A DNA stretch of 11,544 nt, from assembly GCA_947371645.1 (NCBI GenBank), contig CANBQJ010000114.1:1-11544 (forward strand). The letters are read 5' to 3'. Position numbers and translations under genes: made by a program. Shown here piece by piece: positions 1 to 6,940 of this stretch. The stretch's first letter is position 1, and every line of letters starts with the position of its first letter. The notes under the pieces were generated by a model that was given only the letters and a program-made list of their open reading frames with translations, made no database searches and was not told the origin of the DNA. The stretch is from Burkholderiales bacterium. Its GTDB lineage: Bacteria > Pseudomonadota > Gammaproteobacteria > Burkholderiales > Burkholderiaceae.

Positions 1-1371
1 GGCGACATCCGCCAGTTCAAGGTGGTCAAGCGCTACCCCAGTATCCTCAAGCAGGTGGGCATCGCCAAGACCGAACCTGGCGACGAGAACAACCAGGACA
101 TCAGCGCGCTGGTCGGCAAGGTTGACATCCGCAAGTTGGAGACCTATGCCCAGGATGACCCGGACGCCTACAGCTACTCCGGTGGCCTGTGCCTGGCCAA
201 CCAGGGCCTGCTGGAATTCGTGGAAATGTTCAAGGCGCCCATCAAGGTGCTGCACCCGCTGCTGACCGCCACGCAGGAAGGCAACTTCAAGGGCACGGAA
301 GGCTTTGGCGCCATCCCCTTCGATGGCGTCGTGCTGGCCCACAGCAACGAGAGCGAATGGAAGGCCTTCCGCAACAACAAGAACAACGAAGCCTTCCTGG
401 ACCGCATCTACATCGTCAAGGTGCCGTACTGCCTGCGCGTGAGCGAAGAGGTCAAGATCTACGAGAAGCTGGTGCGCACGTCGTCGCTGGCGGCCGCACC
501 CTGCGCCCCCGGCACGCTGAAGATGATGAGCCAGTTCGCCATCCTCACGCGCCTCAAAGAACCCGAGAACTCCAGCATCTACTCCAAGATGCAGGTCTAC
601 GACGGTGAAAGCCTCAAGGACACCGACCCCAAGGCCAAGTCCATCCAGGAGTACCGCGACTACGCCGGTGTCGACGAAGGCATGAGCGGCGTGTCCACGC
701 GCTTCGCCTTCAAGATCATCTCCAAGGTCTTCAACTTCGACCCGGCCGAAGTGGCGGCCAACCCCGTGCACCTGATGTACGTGCTGGAGCAGCAGATCGA
801 GCGCGAGCAGTTCCCGGCAGAGGTCGAGCAGAAGTACATCGCCTACATCAAGGAATCTCTGGCGCCGCGCTATGCCGAGTTCATCGGCAAGGAGATCCAG
901 ACCGCTTACCTGGAGAGCTATTCCGAGTACGGCCAGAACATCTTCGACCGCTACGTGACCTACGCCGACTACTGGATCCAGGACCAGGAGTACCGCGACA
1001 CCGACACGGGCGAGATCTTCGACCGCGCTTCGCTCAACGCCGAGCTGGAGAAGATCGAGAAGCCGGCCGGCATCGCCAACCCCAAGGACTTCCGCAACGA
1101 GATCGTCAACTTCGTGCTGCGGGCCCGTGCCAACAACGGCGGCAAGAACCCGCTGTGGACCAGCTACGAAAAGCTGCGCATGGTCATCGAGAAGAAGATG
1201 TTCAGCAACACCGAAGAGTTGTTGCCGGTCATCAGCTTCAACGCCAAGGCCAGTGCCGACGAGGTCAAGAAGCACGAAGACTTCGTCAACCGCATGGTGC
1301 AGAAGGGCTACACCGCCAAGCAGGTTCGCCTGCTCTGCGAGTGGTACCTGCGCGTGCGCAAGAGTTCATGA
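1..1371 (+). CDS. prkA: PrkA-family serine protein kinase / AAA+ protein (YeaG), 5'-truncated by window edge
   Basis: The reading frame is open from base 1 to the TGA at 1369-1371, giving 456 visible codons. The GTG at 22 is internal: the codons before it (GDIRQFK) continue the same protein, and the family is about 640 residues, so roughly the first 185 residues, including the Walker A part of the AAA+ domain, lie outside the window. Visible parts are the end of the AAA+ module (HSNESEW, then NNKNNEAFLDR near visible residues 125-135), the motifs KEPENSSIYSKM and GESLKDTDPKAKS, and the C-terminal PrkA domain ending LLCEWYLRVRKSS. The match to E. coli YeaG as I remember it is very close throughout. 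The family was described as a cytoplasmic serine kinase; protease activity has also been reported for a Bacillus homologue, so the biochemical role is unsettled. It sits 115 bases upstream of yeaH, with spoVR next, the usual order of this starvation/stress cluster. No promoter is visible because the gene start is missing. Confidence 0.96.
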   Translation, partial: GDIRQFKVVKRYPSILKQVGIAKTEPGDENNQDISALVGKVDIRKLETYAQDDPDAYSYSGGLCLANQGLLEFVEMFKAPIKVLHPLLTATQEGNFKGTEGFGAIPFDGVVLAHSNESEWKAFRNNKNNEAFLDRIYIVKVPYCLRVSEEVKIYEKLVRTSSLAAAPCAPGTLKMMSQFAILTRLKEPENSSIYSKMQVYDGESLKDTDPKAKSIQEYRDYAGVDEGMSGVSTRFAFKIISKVFNFDPAEVAANPVHLMYVLEQQIEREQFPAEVEQKYIAYIKESLAPRYAEFIGKEIQTAYLESYSEYGQNIFDRYVTYADYWIQDQEYRDTDTGEIFDRASLNAELEKIEKPAGIANPKDFRNEIVNFVLRARANNGGKNPLWTSYEKLRMVIEKKMFSNTEELLPVISFNAKASADEVKKHEDFVNRMVQKGYTAKQVRLLCEWYLRVRKSS

Positions 1372-1380
1372 CCTGATGGC

Positions 1381-1463
1381 CCACCCCCGAGCGCCTTTGG
1401 CGCTCCCCCTCAAGGGGGCGCCCCCAGTGGACCGGCAGAGCCGGATCCACGGTGGCCGCTGGA
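1381..1463. repeat. Composite palindromic intergenic repeat (Comamonadaceae-like style)
   Basis: The prkA-yeaH gap (1372-1486) is filled mostly by stacked inverted repeats. A perfect 7-bp stem with a TTT loop lies at 1389-1405 (GAGCGCC/GGCGCTC). A CCCCC/GGGGG stem with loop TCAA lies at 1405-1418 and shares a base with the first, so the two stems compete slightly. A third stem of 10 bp with one bulged A lies at 1427-1450 (GTGGACCGGC / GCCGGATCCAC). I recognise this general pattern, a GCGCC-TTT-GGCGC hairpin, then a C-run/G-run hairpin, then an ACCGG..CCGG block, from intergenic regions of Comamonadaceae genomes, where it is dispersed in many copies. That recollection cannot be tested here because only one copy is in the window. 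There is no T-run after the stems, so it is a poor intrinsic terminator. It could stabilise the upstream mRNA end or attenuate readthrough from prkA into yeaH. The boundaries are approximate. Confidence 0.6.
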
Positions 1464-1486
1464 TTCGATAGGCGCGAAACGACTAC

Positions 1487-2788
1487 ATGACACGGCAACA
1501 CATCATCGACAGGCGTCTGGCGGGCAAGAACAAGTCAGTCGGGAACCGCGAGCGCTTCCTCAGGCGCCACAAGGACCAGGTCCGCGAAGCCGTGCAGAGG
1601 GCCATCAATGGCCGCAGCATCCGCGACATCGAAAAGGGCGAAGACATCGCCATCCCCAAACGGGACATGTCCGAGCCGGTGTTCCACCATGGGCAAGGCG
1701 GCATCCGCGACGTGGTGCACCCGGGCAACAAGGAATACATCAAGGGCGACCGCATCGAGAAGCCGCCAGGCGGCGGTGGCCAGGGCAGCGGCCAGGGCCA
1801 GGCCAGCGACTCCGGCGAAGGCGAAGACGACTTCGTGTTCTCCTTGAGCAAGGAAGAGTTCATGCAGGTCTTTTTTGAAGACCTTGCCTTGCCCAACCTG
1901 GTGCGCACGGCGCTGGCCGAAGTGCCCGAGTGGAAGAGTCACCGCGCTGGCTTCAGCAGCGACGGCACGCCCAACAACCTGCACGTGGTGCGCTCCATGC
2001 GCGGCGCCCTGGGCCGACGCATCGCCCTGGGTGCGTCCAGCCGCCGCGACATCAAGGAGCTGGAAGAGCGCCTGGCCGCCTTGCGTGCCGAGACGGAGGC
2101 CGGCGACGCCGCCCTGGTGAGCAAGCACGCGGCCGAGATCGAAGACATCGAAGCGCAGTTGGCGCACCTCTATGGCCGCATGAAGGGCATCCCTTTCCTG
2201 GACCCGATCGACCTGCGTTTCCGCAGCCGCGTCAAGGTGCCGGTACCGACCACCAAGGCCGTCATGTTCTGCGTGATGGACGTCTCCGGTTCGATGGACG
2301 AGCAGCGCAAGGAGCTGTCCAAGCGCTTCTTCATCCTGCTCTACCTCTTCCTGACCCGGCATTACGACAAGATCGAGCTGGTCTTCATCCGCCACCACAC
2401 GCAGGCGCAGGAGGTCAACGAAGACGACTTCTTCCACGCCACCGAGACGGGCGGCACGGTGGTGTCCAGCGCCCTGGTGCTGCTGGACGAGATCATCCGG
2501 GCACGCTACCCGACCAACGAGTGGAACCTCTACGTGGCCCAGGCTTCGGACGGCGACAACTGGCACCACGATTCCAGCCGTTGCCGCGAAATCCTGGAAG
2601 AGAAGATCCTGCCCGTCGTGCGCTACTTTGCTTACGTGCAGGTGGCGCAAACCGAGCAGAACCTCTGGGACGAGTACCTGGTGCTCAGCGAGATGCACAA
2701 GCAATTTGCCATGCGCAAGGTGCTGGACGCATCGCAGATCTATCCGGTCTTCCGCGAGCTGTTCAAGAAGGAAGGGGTGGAAGCATGA
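1487..2788 (+). CDS. yeaH: YeaH/YhbH family protein (DUF444, von Willebrand A-like domain)
   Basis: This 433-residue protein matches the YeaH/YhbH family in length and layout. The N-terminal third is basic and ends in a Gly-rich linker (about residues 94-105, PGGGGQGSGQGQ). A charged helical stretch at about 187-228 is probably coiled coil. A VWA fold follows from about residue 256, with a full metal-binding MIDAS motif: D265-x-S267-x-S269 (DVSGSM), T324 in TGGT, and D355 in QASDGD. VWA proteins often act as metal-dependent adaptors for AAA+ ATPases, so partnership with PrkA is a reasonable inference. In E. coli the equivalent gene is co-transcribed with prkA (yeaG). The ATG at 1487 gives the family's usual start; only a weak purine stretch (GCGAAACGA) precedes it. 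The stop overlaps the spoVR start in an ATGA at 2785-2788, implying coupled translation. No defects are seen. The molecular function is not established. Confidence 0.95.
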   Translation: MTRQHIIDRRLAGKNKSVGNRERFLRRHKDQVREAVQRAINGRSIRDIEKGEDIAIPKRDMSEPVFHHGQGGIRDVVHPGNKEYIKGDRIEKPPGGGGQGSGQGQASDSGEGEDDFVFSLSKEEFMQVFFEDLALPNLVRTALAEVPEWKSHRAGFSSDGTPNNLHVVRSMRGALGRRIALGASSRRDIKELEERLAALRAETEAGDAALVSKHAAEIEDIEAQLAHLYGRMKGIPFLDPIDLRFRSRVKVPVPTTKAVMFCVMDVSGSMDEQRKELSKRFFILLYLFLTRHYDKIELVFIRHHTQAQEVNEDDFFHATETGGTVVSSALVLLDEIIRARYPTNEWNLYVAQASDGDNWHHDSSRCREILEEKILPVVRYFAYVQVAQTEQNLWDEYLVLSEMHKQFAMRKVLDASQIYPVFRELFKKEGVEA

Positions 2789-4329
2789 GTGCCCTACTGA
2801 AGGACCACATGTTGCCGGGTACGGCGGACTGGTCGTTCGAGCTGATCGAGCAGTACCACGACGTGATCCGCGCCACGGCGCAGCGCTACAAGCTGGACAC
2901 CTACCCCAACCAGCTGGAGATCATCACCGCCGAGCAGATGATGGACGCGTACGCCAGCGTGGGCATGCCGGTGAACTACCGGCACTGGTCCTACGGCAAG
3001 GAGTTCATCGCCACGGAGAAGAACTACCGCCGCGGTTTCATGGGCCTGGCCTATGAGATCGTCATCAACTCCAACCCCTGCATCAGCTACCTGATGGAAG
3101 AAAACACCATGGCCATGCAGGCCCTGGTGATCGCGCATGCGGCCTATGGCCACAACAGCTTCTTCAAGGGCAATTACCTCTTCCGCATGTGGACGGATGC
3201 CGGTTCCATCATCGACTACCTGGTCTACGCCAAGAACTACGTGGCGCGCTGCGAAGAGCGCCATGGCGTGGACGCCGTGGAAGAGCTGCTGGACTCATGC
3301 CACGCGCTGATGAACCATGGCGTGGACCGCTACCGCCGGCCCGGCAAGCTGTCGCTGGACAAGGAACTGGCCCGCCGCGAAGAGCGCGAGGCCTACCTGC
3401 AGCAGCAGGTCAACGACCTCTGGCGCACCCTGCCGCGCCGGGTGGACCGGCCCGAAGAAGAGGCCGTGCGCCGCTTTCCCGTGGAGCCGCAAGAGAACCT
3501 GCTGTACTTCATCGAGAAGAACGCGCCGCTGCTGGAGCCCTGGCAGCGCGAGATCGTGCGCATCGTGCGCAAGGTGGCGCAGTACTTCTACCCGCAGCGC
3601 CAGACCCAGGTGATGAACGAAGGCTGGGCCACGTTCTGGCACTACACCCTGCTCAACACCATGTACGACGACGGCCACCTGACCGACGGCATCATGATCG
3701 AGTGGCTGCAGTCGCACACCAACGTGGTCTACCAGCCGCCGGTGGGCCACCGTGCCTACAGCGGGCTCAACCCGTATGCGCTGGGCTTTGCGATGTACAC
3801 CGATTTGAAGCGCATCTGCGAAAAGCCGACCGAAGAAGACCGCCACTGGTTCCCCGACTTTGCCGGCTCGGCCGAAGGCACGGCGCCGGGCGATTTCGCC
3901 TGGCTCAAGACCCTGGACTACGCCATGCGCAATTTCAAGGACGAAAGCTTCATCGGCCAGTACCTGTCGCCCAAGGTGATGCGCGACTTCCGCCTGTTCG
4001 CCATCCGCGACGACGAAGACGACTCGGAGTACGAGGTCAGTGCCATCCATGATGAAGGTGGGTACCGGGCGCTGCGCGAGTCCTTGTCACGCCAGTACGA
4101 CCTGGGCACGAAGGAGCCCAACATCCAGGTGTGGAGCGTGAACCTGCGCGGCGACCGCTCGCTCACCCTGCGCCACACCCAGCACAACAACCGCCCGATG
4201 GCCGATGGCACCCGGGAGGTGCTCAAGCACGTGGCGCGTTTGTGGGGCTTCCCGGTTCACCTGGAAAGCGTCAGCGGCACGGGCGACATCCGCCAGCAGT
4301 GGACGGTGGTGCCGGCCACGATGGAGTGA
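2785..4329 (+). CDS. spoVR: SpoVR family protein (YcgB-like)
   Basis: A 514-residue protein starts at the ATG of the ATGA overlap with yeaH. In-frame sequence upstream of 2785 is out-of-frame yeaH and is not part of the product. GGGG at 2774-2777, inside a purine-rich stretch, is a plausible ribosome site. The length equals E. coli YcgB (about 510). Family hallmarks are visible: an N-terminal SFELIEQYHDVI segment (17-28), NYRHWSYGKEF (64-74), a His-rich HAAYGHNSFF (118-127), NEGWATFWHY (278-287) and GLNPYALGF (327-335). The abundance of conserved His/Glu suggests a metalloprotein, but that is inference. The family was named for a Bacillus sporulation (cortex) phenotype, yet it is common in non-sporulating proteobacteria together with PrkA and YeaH, where it is linked to starvation and stress responses. 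No signal peptide or membrane segment is visible, so it is expected in the cytoplasm. Transcription ends at the hairpin starting 33 bases after the stop. Confidence 0.95.
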   Translation: MSALLKDHMLPGTADWSFELIEQYHDVIRATAQRYKLDTYPNQLEIITAEQMMDAYASVGMPVNYRHWSYGKEFIATEKNYRRGFMGLAYEIVINSNPCISYLMEENTMAMQALVIAHAAYGHNSFFKGNYLFRMWTDAGSIIDYLVYAKNYVARCEERHGVDAVEELLDSCHALMNHGVDRYRRPGKLSLDKELARREEREAYLQQQVNDLWRTLPRRVDRPEEEAVRRFPVEPQENLLYFIEKNAPLLEPWQREIVRIVRKVAQYFYPQRQTQVMNEGWATFWHYTLLNTMYDDGHLTDGIMIEWLQSHTNVVYQPPVGHRAYSGLNPYALGFAMYTDLKRICEKPTEEDRHWFPDFAGSAEGTAPGDFAWLKTLDYAMRNFKDESFIGQYLSPKVMRDFRLFAIRDDEDDSEYEVSAIHDEGGYRALRESLSRQYDLGTKEPNIQVWSVNLRGDRSLTLRHTQHNNRPMADGTREVLKHVARLWGFPVHLESVSGTGDIRQQWTVVPATME

Positions 4330-4361
4330 GGGCAGGGCGGGCAGACCGCGCTGCACATGGA

Positions 4362-4385
4362 AAAAGGCGCCTGCGGGCGCCTTTT
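4362..4385. terminator. Bidirectional intrinsic terminator between convergent spoVR and DUF1631-type gene
   Basis: A perfect 10-bp stem, AAAAGGCGCC at 4362-4371 and GGCGCCTTTT at 4376-4385, encloses the loop TGCG. The stem has a GC core flanked by A4 on the left and T4 on the right, so it reads as hairpin plus U-tract on both strands. It lies 33 bases after the spoVR stop and 17 bases after the end of the minus-strand gene (stop at 4402-4404), so one element can serve both converging transcripts. Confidence 0.9.
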
Positions 4386-4401
4386 GCTTGTGGGTGCGGA
4401 C

Positions 4402-6642
4402 TCAGGCCCGGGGGGCGTCCAGGTCTTGCAGCAGGCTGTCGACGGTGCGCTGCACCAGGCTGCGTTCCTGCAGGCCGGTGGCCAGCCCTGCGTCATGCAA
4501 GCGGCCCAGGGCACCGCGTGTGAGGCTGTGCAACTGGCCGCTCTGCCGGTCTTTGACGACCACGTAAGAGCGGTGTTCGCTGACCCACAGCAGTCGGGTG
4601 GTGCACCAGTGGCCCTGCAGGTGCACCTTCAGCCAGGCGCCGGCCAGCAGGCCGTCCAGCCATTGCGGCGTGTCGCAGGGCATGTCGGGCGTGCGGCGGC
4701 CGTCGGCCATCAAGGCCATGGGCACGGTGGGCAACTGACCGATGTCGGTGTCCACGCCGAAGGGGCGCTCGCGCATGGCGGGTGAGGCAGCGTCCTCTTC
4801 GTCCACCGGGAAGGTGGATTCGGGCAGGGGCGCGCGGGGCAGCAGGCGCAGGTACTGGGTGTGCACCTTCATCAGGGCGTCCAGGGCGGCACCGCGTTCG
4901 GCCTCGGGCATGTCGGTGTCGGCCATGGCCTGCTGCACCTGGCGCACCAGCGTGGGCAGCTGCTCACGCAGGGCCTGCTGTTCCGAAGCGTTGCCGGGGG
5001 GCTTGAGGCTGGCGAGCAGCGCTTCGGTCGTGCCCAGCAGGCCTTGCAGGCGGCTGTCGGCGCCGGGCTCGTCCTGGCTCATGGCCTGGGTGAGCACGTC
5101 CACCCAGGGGCCTTGCAGGAAGCGTGGAATGGCCTTGGGCAGGCGAGGGCGCTTGGGAACTGGCTGGCCGTCCGGGCCCGTGCGTGCGCCGCCTGCACGC
5201 GAGGGCTGCAACAGCGCGCCCAGTTGCTGAGCCATCTGCTGCTCGATCTGCTGGCTCAACAAGGGACGCAGGGCCTGGCGGCGGTCGTCGGTGCGCAGGG
5301 CCTGCACCTGGGGCTGGGCGGAGGCCAGCTGCTGCTCGCCATGCGCGTGCAGGTAGTCTTCGGCTTGCTGCAGGGTGTCGGAGAAGTCGCTGGTCTGGGG
5401 CGGGCGCTGGCCGGCCACGCGGGCCACACGGGGCCCCATGTGGGTGAGGAAGGCCTGCAATTCGGCGTCGTCCGCCCGAGCGTAGCCAGCTGCGGTGTCG
5501 GCCAGCTGGTTGAGCAGCTTCCACATCGGGTGCTGGGGGTCGTCGATCACGCTGGGGTTGACGCGGGCCAGGTGTTGCGCGGCTTCCTGCAGGTGGCCGA
5601 TCATGGCGCGCACAGGCGCCTGCAAGGCCCCATCCTGTGCCATGGCTGCCCACATGCGGCCCAGCAAGGCCGCGGCCTGGCCCCCGTCGATCTGGGTGCC
5701 GCCTGCCGACGGGGGCGTGCCAGACGCCCGGGCCGCAGGCGCGCCGGCACCCGGGGGCAGCTTGCGCTGCAGCGTGCGCACCATGGCGTCGGTGTCCAGG
5801 TTCAAGTGAAAACCGCCACCAGATGCCGCGGGGGTGGAGAGGGGGGCTTTGGCGCCGGTGGCAGCCGCAGTCGCCGCTTGGGCCGGCTCACTGGCCAATG
5901 CCGGGTGCTGGCGCAGCAGCGCGGACAGCGCGCCGGGGCGGGTCACGTCCAGGCCTGGCTTGTCGCCATGTGGGCCTTGCGGCTGAGAGGGCGCACGGAA
6001 GGCCCGGGGCGCCAGCCCCGCTTCGCGCAGGCGCAGGCATTCGGCGGCGTAGGCCTGCTTGAGCACGCCGGCCAGGCATTTGCCTGCCAGGCGCAAGAGC
6101 ATCTGGCGTTCGGCCTCTGGTGTGCCCAGGCCATTGACGGTGTCGCTCAGCGCCCTGGCGAAGGTCGCGGGCCGGAAGGGGTGTGCCTGTTGGGCCGAGG
6201 TGGTTTGGGCGTCCAGCGGGCCCGGGGTGCCGGGCAGTACTGCCGCAAAGGCCTGCATTTCGCGCAGCTCCCAGTCGGCTTCCAGGTCGATCCATTGCAC
6301 GGTGCGTGAGACCTCGATCTCGCGTTCGGCCTGGGCCTCGTCCACCAGGGTCAGCTCGTGGATGTCCTGGGGCAGCGGCCTGGACGGCGCAGGCCCTGTG
6401 CCTTGCACGGCCGACACCAGGTGCCGCACGAAGTCATGCTCCAGTTGCTGGCGCTTGCCTTGCAGCCATTCGGCCACCTGGTAGAGCAGTTGCCGGTCGT
6501 GGGCCAGGGCCAGGTCGGAGCTGGCCGCGCGCAAGGACTCCTGCGTGCGTGTCCACAGGCTGGCCGCCCAGGCCGGCGCCTGGCCCAGCATGTGGTCCAC
6601 ATGGGCCTGGCGCGTCACGGTGGGTGGAGACGGGGCGTGCAT
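4402..6642 (-). CDS. DUF1631-type protein of unknown function
   Basis: The 746-residue reading frame has the codon bias of the neighbouring genes, and its stop sits directly at a good terminator, so it is a real gene. I assign it to the DUF1631 type from general resemblance: a helical N-terminal part (LLYQVAEWLQGKRQQLEHDF, about 53-72), the acidic WIDLEADWELREM block, HPFRPATFARAL, then a long helical middle. The C-terminal module of about residues 655-735 (WLDGLLAGAWLKV..WCTTRLLWVSEH..HSLTRGALGRL) looks like the small beta-barrel, PilZ-like end found in this family. An Ala/Gly/Pro/Ser-rich segment at about 255-320 is probably a flexible linker. No signal peptide or membrane helix is seen. 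The ATG at 6642 lacks a Shine-Dalgarno site and has a hairpin just upstream; Met18 (codon at 6591-6589) is the next possible start. The gene is convergent with spoVR and divergent from the porin. The function is unknown; a cyclic-nucleotide or regulatory role would be speculation. Confidence 0.7.
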   Translation of the reverse strand: MHAPSPPTVTRQAHVDHMLGQAPAWAASLWTRTQESLRAASSDLALAHDRQLLYQVAEWLQGKRQQLEHDFVRHLVSAVQGTGPAPSRPLPQDIHELTLVDEAQAEREIEVSRTVQWIDLEADWELREMQAFAAVLPGTPGPLDAQTTSAQQAHPFRPATFARALSDTVNGLGTPEAERQMLLRLAGKCLAGVLKQAYAAECLRLREAGLAPRAFRAPSQPQGPHGDKPGLDVTRPGALSALLRQHPALASEPAQAATAAATGAKAPLSTPAASGGGFHLNLDTDAMVRTLQRKLPPGAGAPAARASGTPPSAGGTQIDGGQAAALLGRMWAAMAQDGALQAPVRAMIGHLQEAAQHLARVNPSVIDDPQHPMWKLLNQLADTAAGYARADDAELQAFLTHMGPRVARVAGQRPPQTSDFSDTLQQAEDYLHAHGEQQLASAQPQVQALRTDDRRQALRPLLSQQIEQQMAQQLGALLQPSRAGGARTGPDGQPVPKRPRLPKAIPRFLQGPWVDVLTQAMSQDEPGADSRLQGLLGTTEALLASLKPPGNASEQQALREQLPTLVRQVQQAMADTDMPEAERGAALDALMKVHTQYLRLLPRAPLPESTFPVDEEDAASPAMRERPFGVDTDIGQLPTVPMALMADGRRTPDMPCDTPQWLDGLLAGAWLKVHLQGHWCTTRLLWVSEHRSYVVVKDRQSGQLHSLTRGALGRLHDAGLATGLQERSLVQRTVDSLLQDLDAPRA

Positions 6643-6645
6643 GAA

Positions 6646-6663
6646 CCCAGGCTAGTGCCTGGG
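6646..6663 (-). promoter_or_regulatory. Perfect hairpin in the 5' leader next to the DUF1631-type start codon
   Basis: CCCAGGC at 6646-6652 and GCCTGGG at 6657-6663 form a perfect 7-bp inverted repeat around the 4-base centre TAGT. Read on the minus strand it ends 3 bases before the assigned ATG (6642-6640), exactly where a ribosome site should be, and no purine-rich site is visible there. If the start is right, the hairpin would hinder initiation; otherwise translation may begin downstream. The structure is seen directly; its role is inferred. Confidence 0.45.
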
Positions 6664-6745
6664 GGCTGTTTTCAATGGCTGAAAAAAAGCCGGGCAGTCC
6701 TGGCTATTCAAGGGCACTTGGCGGGGCCCGTCGTCACCCCAGTGC

Positions 6746-6769
6746 TGGACTTGATGTGCAGCAAGTCCA
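6746..6769. promoter_or_regulatory. 24-base imperfect palindrome, operator-like
   Basis: The 11-base arms TGGACTTGATG and CAGCAAGTCCA surround a TG centre and are complementary at 10 of 11 positions. The site lies about 170 bases upstream of the porin start and about 100 bases upstream of the DUF1631-type start. Size and symmetry fit a dimeric regulator site, and it could also form an RNA stem. I do not recognise the motif as belonging to a known regulator. Confidence 0.4.
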
Positions 6770-6926
6770 TCGTTTGTGGACTGTGGCGGATCTGGTGAAT
6801 GCGTGGCATTCGACCTGTTATTCGCGGGTTTGGAATCTGGCGCCTTCAATACCGTTCGATTTGTCCGATATGCCTGATTGCCGACATGCCGATGCGCAAA
6901 TCGCTTCTGGCTCATCCCATGTGAAC

Positions 6927-6932
6927 AAGGAG
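6927..6932 (+). promoter_or_regulatory. Ribosome binding site of the porin gene
   Basis: AAGGAG lies 8 bases upstream of the ATG at 6941. It is the best Shine-Dalgarno match in the window and decides the porin start against the in-frame ATG at 6878, which has no such site and would place 21 non-signal-like residues in front of the signal peptide. Confidence 0.9.
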
Positions 6933-6940
6933 AAAATTTC

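Larger units (their letters stand above)
6643..6940. other. Divergent intergenic region upstream of the porin
   Basis: This 298-base gap separates the minus-strand DUF1631-type gene from the plus-strand porin and must hold promoters for both. Its GC content is about 54% over 6661-6940 by hand count, clearly below the flanking genes. It contains the start-proximal hairpin at 6646-6663, an imperfect A/T-rich inverted repeat at about 6664-6691 (GGCT..TTTTCA / TGAAAA..AGCC), and a 24-base palindrome at 6746-6769. I could not find a convincing pair of -35 and -10 boxes. Short open frames crossing it lack coding character and are not called. Confidence 0.7.

Noticed and set aside
1389..1418. Stem pair after prkA as an intrinsic terminator
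   Set aside because: No T-run follows either stem, and the genes downstream belong to the same conserved cluster, so it is called a repeat instead.
1535..2704. A 389-codon minus-strand open frame opposite yeaH
   Set aside because: It mirrors the yeaH coding frame, has no recognisable domain, and exists because of strong third-position GC bias.
1930..2784. In-frame extension of spoVR upstream into yeaH
   Set aside because: The translated stretch is Arg/Pro/Gly-rich shadow sequence. The SpoVR family length and the ATGA overlap place the start at 2785.
4861..6309. A 482-codon plus-strand open frame opposite the DUF1631-type gene
   Set aside because: Its composition is Gly/His/Gln/Ala-rich without domains, and it starts at an internal site. 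The minus-strand frame is full length, convergent on a terminator and resembles a known family.
6815..6843. Possible Pho-box-like half-sites upstream of the porin (CTGTTAT, and CTGGCGC 22 bases on)
   Set aside because: The first unit matches the CTGTCAT consensus at 6 of 7 positions, but the unit 11 bases later matches only 2 of 7, so a PhoB site is not supported.
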